A program made the position numbers and the translations under genes. From Actinernus sp. WN-2022 (taxonomy: Eukaryota; Cnidaria; Anthozoa; Actiniaria; Actinernidae), in assembly GCA_030867875.1 (NCBI GenBank), contig JAOWCC010000936.1:15322095-15386094 (forward strand): 64,000 nucleotides of DNA, in the 5' to 3' direction. Below the pieces are notes generated by a model. The model did not search any database and was not told the origin of the DNA. It saw only the letters and a list, made by a program, of their open reading frames with translations. Positions 59,096-64,000 of this stretch are shown piece by piece (within the stretch, counting starts at the first letter, position 1; each line of letters begins with the position of its first letter).

Positions 59096-59506
59096 ATGCA
59101 ACTAAACAATAAAAGCATCTGTAGCGGAAATGTCTTTATACGTTCTCTACATGATGACGATAAGATCGATATAGATTTAAATGTCGATCGAATAGCTCCT
59201 CACATTGCAACGACTTTTGCTAAACTTCAACCCAAAGGAGTACCTAAGAATATCCAACAAATAGTCTATGAGATTGTTCATACGGCAATAGAAAGCAATA
59301 TAGGTACCAGCTCTATACTTCGAACTAAAGTCATTGGAGCAAGTTACGAGGTATTACGGCGTTCGGGATCTCATATAGCTCTTATCGACGTTATTAAACG
59401 ATGTGGTACACATAAGGGTTCGATCACACGTTTTATCAACGAGTTGATTGCTTACCATTCACGCTTTAAACCTATTTATGATAAACACGAACTAAATAGT
59501 AGTTGA
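59096..59506 (+). CDS. TFIIB-like cyclin-fold protein
   Basis: 136 codons from the first ATG; the frame is open upstream to 59042, so an N-terminal extension or truncated start is possible. The pattern fits the second cyclin repeat of TFIIB: a leading helix region (VDRIAPHIATTFAKLQPKGV), then IVYEIVHTAIESNIG, a paired helix ILRTKVIGASYEVLRRSG, and an end helix-turn-helix-like DVIKRCGTHKGSITRFINEL. TFIIB-type factors bind promoter DNA and recruit RNA polymerase II; a virus copy could direct late transcription. No zinc ribbon or first repeat is visible, so it is short. Likeness judged by eye only. Confidence 0.45.
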   Translation: MQLNNKSICSGNVFIRSLHDDDKIDIDLNVDRIAPHIATTFAKLQPKGVPKNIQQIVYEIVHTAIESNIGTSSILRTKVIGASYEVLRRSGSHIALIDVIKRCGTHKGSITRFINELIAYHSRFKPIYDKHELNSS

Positions 59507-59890
59507 ACGATAACTGTCTAGTAAGAATTCTAGTCGAAAACGAAGGTCTGTTTCATATGCAAATTCCCGTTGTTTTGTCACGTACTATCGTTTCATCGGC
59601 CAAGGGGGCTAAATGTATAAATTCCTAAGTTCCCCCTAAAATTCCTAAGCGCCCCAATTTACTTCGAACGAGTAGAATCGGGGCGCAAAGGCATGCAAAT
59701 TTTTTTGGCGACCCGAATTCTAGACTGAATTTTGCGTACGACTTAGAAACTTTTATTTCGCCAAGTTGACAACTGCCCACGCGGTGTCTCGAAATTTGAA
59801 TACGAACCAGACATACTAATTAAATGCAGCTGCTCTTATCAAAGTAGAAATATCGCCCATGCGAGGTTTTCTCATATGAGATATTGATTT
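59507..59890. other. Non-coding gap in virus-like element
   Basis: Between convergent genes. Contains AAATTCCTAAGTTCCCCCTA and a second AAATTCCTAAGCGCCCC copy about 20 bp later, plus a GGGGCGC/GCGCCCC inverted match. No ORF recognised. Confidence 0.5.
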
Positions 59891-60512
59891 TTATCCCAAT
59901 TTTGCTCTCATTTCTTCTAACATTTTTTGCTTGACTTCGGAGCGAATTTGTTCTACGTTTTTTTCGCTTATTTGTCCTGGAGTCTCGCGACGAATTTCAG
60001 ACCTCATAATCTCGTATTTATCTGCTTCAGCGAGGATGAGACTGTACGTATTCAGAGTCAGATATATTTTCATCACGTAAGGCTTTCGATACTAGATCAC
60101 GAATCGTATTAATTTTCGCTTTAGCTAACATAGTTGTTTTCTCATGTTTAGATACTTTTATTCCTAATTTTTTAGCTCCAATGGTCGTAGATGCTGAAAT
60201 TAATCCACATAAGCCACCAATAACGCCAAGTGGTAAACCAATCACTATTCCGAGGCCAGTTAAAGCTATTCCCAATCCAGACCCAGATAAAATCACAGAT
60301 AGACCTCCTGTTACCACTGCGATACCATGAACTATTCCTTGAGAACGCGCATATTTCTTACGAACGCCTTCATAGTGTTTTTCTTGAATTTCGATATCCG
60401 AAAGCGTATCTCGGATTGTTTTCAGTCGAAAATTATTTCCAGTGCCACTAGCAAGCGATGGATAGATAGTTGGTGCTGATGGAAGAAGGGGTTGAATTGA
60501 ATCGCCGTCCAT
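59891..60512 (-). pseudogene. Glycine-rich membrane protein with PSAP/YPSL motifs
   Basis: Starts at 60512. Residues 11-14 are PSAP and 17-20 YPSL, both known ESCRT-recruiting late-domain motifs (Tsg101 and ALIX binding). A charged helix (~30-60) leads to a Gly-rich hydrophobic region (~62-112, GIVHGIAVVTGGLSVILSGS onward) of one or two membrane segments, then a basic helix KVSKHEKTTMLAKAK. The frame closes at 60027 in an unrelated tail while another frame from about 60040 continues with LILAEADKYEIMRSEI to 59891, so a frameshift near 60045 splits one original protein. Family resemblance is to small proteins of cnidarian repeats; function unknown. Confidence 0.62.
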
Positions 60513-60530
60513 CGTATGTATACGTATGAT

Positions 60531-61194
60531 TTACTCAAGCTTCAATACGTATCGTATAGTTCGACCACGGAAGTCTATAATATTTCCTTCCTCATTGCGA
60601 ATTGTCAGGTGTAGATAGTTTCGTGATGTACCTAGAGCTCGCATGGATTGGGGATTCTTTATAGAGTATGTGTTTTTTTGTAAGCCAAGCGCCTCGGGTC
60701 TCTACGCTAGCTAAGACGTTTGATCGATTTCCATCTATAAGTGAGAAGTTAGAATCCACCACATCACAATAGACATATATTGTGTAGTTATTATCAATCT
60801 TAATTATGTAATTACCAGGGTCTAGTAGCAACTCATTGTCCTTTTCTTTTCCACCAAAGATGCCCAATAGTCTGTATAAACTTTTATTAACCTTTATTGG
60901 TTGGTGTATGGTGCTATAATTAAGTTCGTGATTGGTCTCGAAGCTCACGTGATCAGAAGAGATTGCGAGGCTAAAGGCACCTATGATTCCATTATAATTG
61001 TAGTACCCTACAGCAACGTCCTTTGGGAACATTATCCCATCGTTGATGTCCCACCTGAATGAGCCCTTCTCTGCTAGGTTATGCCAACTGTTCTCAAGTG
61101 TGATTTTGAGTAGCGAAATATTATTGATAAGAATGGGATTATCGAAGTAGACAATATGGTCAGCCGATGTGGTGGTGACATTTAAGATAACCAT
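60531..61194 (-). pseudogene. Jelly-roll capsid-like protein (penton/minor capsid type)
   Basis: About 220 residues, rich in beta strands: FDNPILINNISLLKITLENS, SWHNL, FSLAISSDHVSFETNH, LYRLLGIFGG, NNYTIYVYCDVVDSNF. The IYVYCDxV strand followed by a variable loop and a final strand is typical of jelly-roll capsid proteins of Polinton-like elements as I know them. The main frame closes at 60592, but the last conserved strands (DFRGRTIRYVLKLE) lie in another frame ending at 60531, so a one-base shift near 60600 broke the gene. Divergent from the neighbour at 61246 with only 51 bases between starts. Confidence 0.55.
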
Positions 61195-61245
61195 CTTATA
61201 TATTAAAGGTATAAACTGTATGTATGTATAGCTTCAATAGTTACG
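61195..61245. promoter_or_regulatory. Divergent promoter, 51 bp
   Basis: Lies between the starts of the capsid-like gene (minus) and the long unknown gene (plus). It contains TATATATTAAAGG and GGTATAAACT, TATA-like in both orientations. The small size implies shared regulation of both genes. Confidence 0.5.
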
Positions 61246-62854
61246 ATGCCTCTCGTTGTGCCAGACAAAGATGATTGGTATGATGGTCTATCTGCCAAGG
61301 ACAAGGCGGAGATTGCCAGGGGTGGACCAAGACTGTCGAAATCTGAGCAGACCGCTCTAATTACCGATGAAAATGAAAGAATTTCAGATTTTCACCAGTT
61401 CTATGCATCCACGAGCATACATAATTCAGGCAAATATTCGACGAGTATTTGGTTTCGAGATGGGAATCATAGCTATGCGGTCTATGGTGACGATGTCTCC
61501 AAGCCACGTGCTACCATTCAAAAACGTATCAACGACGTACTATTGGATGTGCATGATGGTTTTCCAAGGGTGCTTTTACCAGCAAGTAATTCTCGTAAAA
61601 TGCGACTACCACCAGAATGGTCGTCTGAGTTATTTGATTACCCATTCGATATTCACAAGCTTGATATCTACGTTACAGAAAATGAATACGTCAAAGTGAC
61701 TTTTCCGAACATTTTTAACAAGCTCGTTGTACAGTATGGTGGTGGAGTAGACGGTGGACCACAAGGAGGTAAGGTCGTAGATATTCACAAGTGGTTACAA
61801 GGGCCTAATAGTTGTTTTTGGCCACAACAAGTTAATTTTGCCGTATTCCTCGCCACTGAAGGTTGTGGTATTTCGGTCGATATGTTTAAAGGACTTCCAA
61901 AACGTATAGTTTCTATGTTTCGATTTCATATCTACTTCACCACACGTAAAATACTACAAGAGATGAAGACATCGCTACCAGGAACAGCTACTTGGAAAGC
62001 TTGGGATAACCCATACAACAAATTCACATACGATTAGATCTGCAAGGAATTTGGAATTCCAAAAGATACCGATTTTAGATTTCGATTAGGGCGATTAGGT
62101 GGTTTGGGAACCACATCAACGTTGATTGATAGGTGATAAAGTATGGCATACGAATGAAGCTTGGAATGATAAGCGAGAACTTAAAGCCTTTGAACGCGGA
62201 GATTCGGATGCCGAACTTGATGCTGGTAGAACAATCATCGTAAACAAAAAAGCAACCAATCAATGGCAAAACTTCGTTCCAAAATTAGGTAACACACAGC
62301 CAGGACTAACACTTGCTGGTCGTGGTAGACTTAATCAAAGTATAGAAGCATATGTGATTTGCGTTTGTAATTCACAGACAAAGGCAAGAGGTCCAATACT
62401 TGGTGATACTGGACATGCAAAGGAAGCTATCAAGATTTTCCTAAAACTGTTTGAAGATATCGTAATTAGAAATAATATTGCGGATAGCATCAAAGAATAC
62501 CAAGATACTATTAAGGACACCTTTAGACGTTTAGATTATGCAATGGCCTTTGGGGTATGGCTTTTTCCATCCAACATGGCACTAGATTTTACTAGTATTG
62601 TGGGTTATAACAATAATCTCAAGAATGTCGATAACAGTATGAGTATGGGCGTTAATTTCATTAATAGATCACATATAAAATCACACAATGTGAATATGAA
62701 AGGACCACCATTAAAGAAAAACTTATCACCATTAAAGAAAAACTTATCACCATTAAAGAAAAACTTATCGCCAACTACGAATACAAAACATGAAAACAAT
62801 CTCGCATTGGTAGCTATCGTTATCGCCGGTACCGCATGGATGATATTTCGTTAG
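61246..62854 (+). pseudogene. Long unknown virus-like protein, C-terminal anchor
   Basis: Begins MPLVVPDKDDWYDGLSAKDK. The first frame (263 codons) ends at a TAG (62035-62037); homologous-looking sequence continues in the same frame to 62134, and a shifted frame carries on from about 62126 to 62854. One nonsense and one frameshift thus split an original protein of about 535 residues. Marks: VQYGGGVDGGPQGGKVVDIH, CGISVDMFKGLP, SMFRFHIYFTTRKILQEM in the first part; a threefold PLKKNLS repeat (62704-62769) and a C-terminal hydrophobic anchor (NLALVAIVIAGTAWMIFR). Not recognised; structural or membrane role is conceivable from context. Confidence 0.6.
62701..62771 (+). repeat. Threefold 21-bp coding repeat
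   Basis: Three copies of the 21-bp unit CCATTAAAGAAAAACTTATCA encode PLKKNLS three times in frame just before the membrane anchor of the preceding gene. Probably slippage-derived. Confidence 0.9.
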
Positions 62855-63801
62855 CGTTTCTTATATTGCTCCACTACAAACACAATTACGGCTATGATTA
62901 ACAACCAAACATTCTTAGCCAAGAATCCTAAGGCCTCACCAGCCGTTTTAAATAGGAAGCTAGCAATTGATCCACTCATTCCAGGTAAGATATTTCCTAA
63001 CTTTTTTCCTAATTTCTTTAATCCTTTTCCAACACCATTAGCTATACTAGAAAGGGCCTTCTTAAGCATAACAGCTGTAACACCAAGTGTAATACCTAAT
63101 GCAGCAAGAGTGCTAAGCACTGTTACCCCATGCTTCTTGAAAATAGCTTTAACCCTATCTCGCAATGACATACGTTCTTCTATTTCATTGATCTCTTGTT
63201 CGTTTTCTTGAATCTCTTTTTCGTCAATGTCTATTAGTTCCTGAGCTGCAGATTTTTCAGCATTTGTTGAATCGATCTCACTTATAACGCCCTCAGATAC
63301 TTTCTGTTTCTGTTTTAGTACCTCGATCTTACCTTCTTTTGTTTTTATAACGTTTTCAGCTGATGGTCCTAGGGCGTTTTTTATGGTCTTTGGTAGTTTA
63401 TCGTTGAGGGCTATCTCTTTTAGCGATTTGAATAGAAGATGAGCTTTAGCGTTCGTCTGATTGAGCTTTACCCAAACCCTGCCATCATCATCTACACGAG
63501 CCGTGAATTTATCATAAGTAACGTTTGGAAATCTACTGCGTATCTTTATCCAAGCCTCTTTTGTTTGATTTTCGACAAGGTTGAATTTGGCTTCAGCAAG
63601 TGAAGCCGTTTTGCCTTCAATGAACGATGTCTCTTCTGTATCACCACCAAGCTCATAACCGTTTGCATCAACATTAAACGATTTCATGGGAATCCATTTA
63701 TTTGGCGGATCCAATTGTTCATCATCATCCACGTCTGGAAGTAATGGAGTCTCTTCAGTCGTATCAAACGGGTCAACATCAACATCTCCCATGTTAAACA
63801 T
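62851..63801 (-). CDS. Coiled-coil, two-segment membrane protein
   Basis: 316 codons from the first ATG (63801); the open frame reaches 63825 without another ATG. Order: acidic N-terminus with EETPLLPDVDDDEQ (acidic di-leucine sorting-type motif), a globular part (AWIKIRSRFPNVTYDKF), a coiled coil ~185-225 (AAQELIDIDEKEIQENEQEI), a hydrophobic segment ~236-258 (VTVLSTLAALGITLGVTAVM), a Gly/Lys amphipathic stretch (NGVGKGLKKLGKKLGNILPG), and a final segment NVWLLIIAVIVFVVEQYKKR. Intact. The amphipathic plus anchor ending suggests a membrane-active virion protein. Its stop overlaps the convergent neighbour's stop. Confidence 0.65.
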   Translation of the reverse strand: MFNMGDVDVDPFDTTEETPLLPDVDDDEQLDPPNKWIPMKSFNVDANGYELGGDTEETSFIEGKTASLAEAKFNLVENQTKEAWIKIRSRFPNVTYDKFTARVDDDGRVWVKLNQTNAKAHLLFKSLKEIALNDKLPKTIKNALGPSAENVIKTKEGKIEVLKQKQKVSEGVISEIDSTNAEKSAAQELIDIDEKEIQENEQEINEIEERMSLRDRVKAIFKKHGVTVLSTLAALGITLGVTAVMLKKALSSIANGVGKGLKKLGKKLGNILPGMSGSIASFLFKTAGEALGFLAKNVWLLIIAVIVFVVEQYKKR

Positions 63802-63826
63802 AACTATATATCTTACTATATTCAAT
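63802..63826. promoter_or_regulatory. Divergent promoter, 25 bp
   Basis: Only 25 bases separate the ATG at 63801 (minus) from the ATG at 63827 (plus); they contain CTATATATC. With so little room, promoter elements must overlap coding DNA. Confidence 0.45.
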
Positions 63827-64000
63827 ATGATATCGTCGAAGCTAGTTCCAGCACAAACGCATAGAGAGCCGCTTGGACTAAAAGCTAGACGTATTCTATA
63901 TAGGCGTACATTTACACCATCGTCTGCTAATCCAGGTGAAACGCTTTATGTCGTAGTTCCAAAATTAGGAGAAAATATTGTACTAGTTCCATATAGCTTT
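63827..64000 (+). CDS. Probable major-capsid-like protein, N-terminus only
   Basis: 58 codons, uninterrupted, cut by the window edge. Reads KARRILYRRTFTPSSANPGE, then ETLYVVVPKLGENIVLVP. A first strand followed by a TLYV.VPKL..N.VLVP block is, to my knowledge, how double jelly-roll major capsid-like proteins of cnidarian virus-like elements begin. The rest must be read outside the window to confirm this. Confidence 0.42.
   Translation, partial: MISSKLVPAQTHREPLGLKARRILYRRTFTPSSANPGETLYVVVPKLGENIVLVPYSF

Larger units (their letters stand above)
59042..64000. mobile_element. Endogenised dsDNA virus / Polinton-like element, partial
   Basis: Six closely packed genes on both strands, with intergenic gaps of 51, 25 and -3 bases, no introns, membrane-active and capsid-like proteins, and start-to-start divergent pairs. 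This is the style of Polinton/Maverick, adintovirus or related PRD1-adenovirus-lineage elements. Stops and frameshifts in three genes show an old copy. The polymerase, integrase, ATPase and protease are not in the window; the element runs off the right edge. Lineage is an inference from gene style and weak motif likeness. Confidence 0.68.

Overview
The window looks like nuclear DNA of a cnidarian, most likely an anthozoan such as a coral or sea anemone. The DNA is AT-rich, genes have GT-AG introns, there is a signal-peptide / fibronectin III / F5/8C (discoidin) gene, and tRNA-derived SINEs of a type familiar from corals occur several times. Most of it is accessory: layered transposons, many with readable terminal inverted repeats (TIRs) and target-site duplications (TSDs). 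No rRNA or tRNA gene and no prokaryote-type operon was seen.

Layout. 0-5 kb: a TTAA-flanked palindromic element (187-636), then a decayed Ty3/gypsy retrotransposon with short LTRs and no integrase core (1197-4974). 5-10.4 kb: two ~970-bp inverted arms around ~3.3 kb that holds a Mutator-like MITE and SINEs. 11.5-21 kb: nested MITEs; one host repeat is present both empty and interrupted. 23-24.5 kb: decamer and 20-mer satellite blocks. 25.1-29.4 kb (minus): three exons of the FN3 + F5/8C gene. 29.4-30.7 kb: a TIR element with a perfect 9-bp TSD carrying a broken RecQ-like helicase fragment and a Cys-rich ZAD-like exon, 50 bp upstream of that gene's ATG. 31.1-34.2 kb: an interrupted giant palindrome with minisatellites. 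36.4-41.3 kb: a ~4.9-kb Kolobok-like element (TTAA-type target) with a decayed THAP-domain transposase gene. 41.8-43.5 kb: two inverted arrays of a ~54-bp unit (foldback/Galileo-like architecture). 43.9-48.6 kb: a second long TTAA element without recognisable transposase. 48.6-52.2 kb (minus): an internally deleted LINE (L1-like ORF1p; ORF2 with PHD finger, EEP endonuclease and partial RT). 52.2-58.9 kb: nothing recognised.

59.0-64.0 kb, continuing past the right edge, is the most striking part: densely packed genes on both strands with virus-like spacing, namely a TFIIB-like cyclin-fold protein, a glycine-rich membrane protein whose N-terminus carries adjacent PSAP and YPSL motifs, a jelly-roll capsid-like protein, a long unknown protein ending in a membrane anchor, a coiled-coil two-segment membrane protein, and the start of a probable major-capsid-like protein. 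Three of the genes carry frameshifts or stops. I interpret it as an endogenised dsDNA virus / Polinton-like element, perhaps of a poorly described cnidarian lineage. The hallmark polymerase, integrase, ATPase and protease genes are not in the window, so the assignment is provisional.
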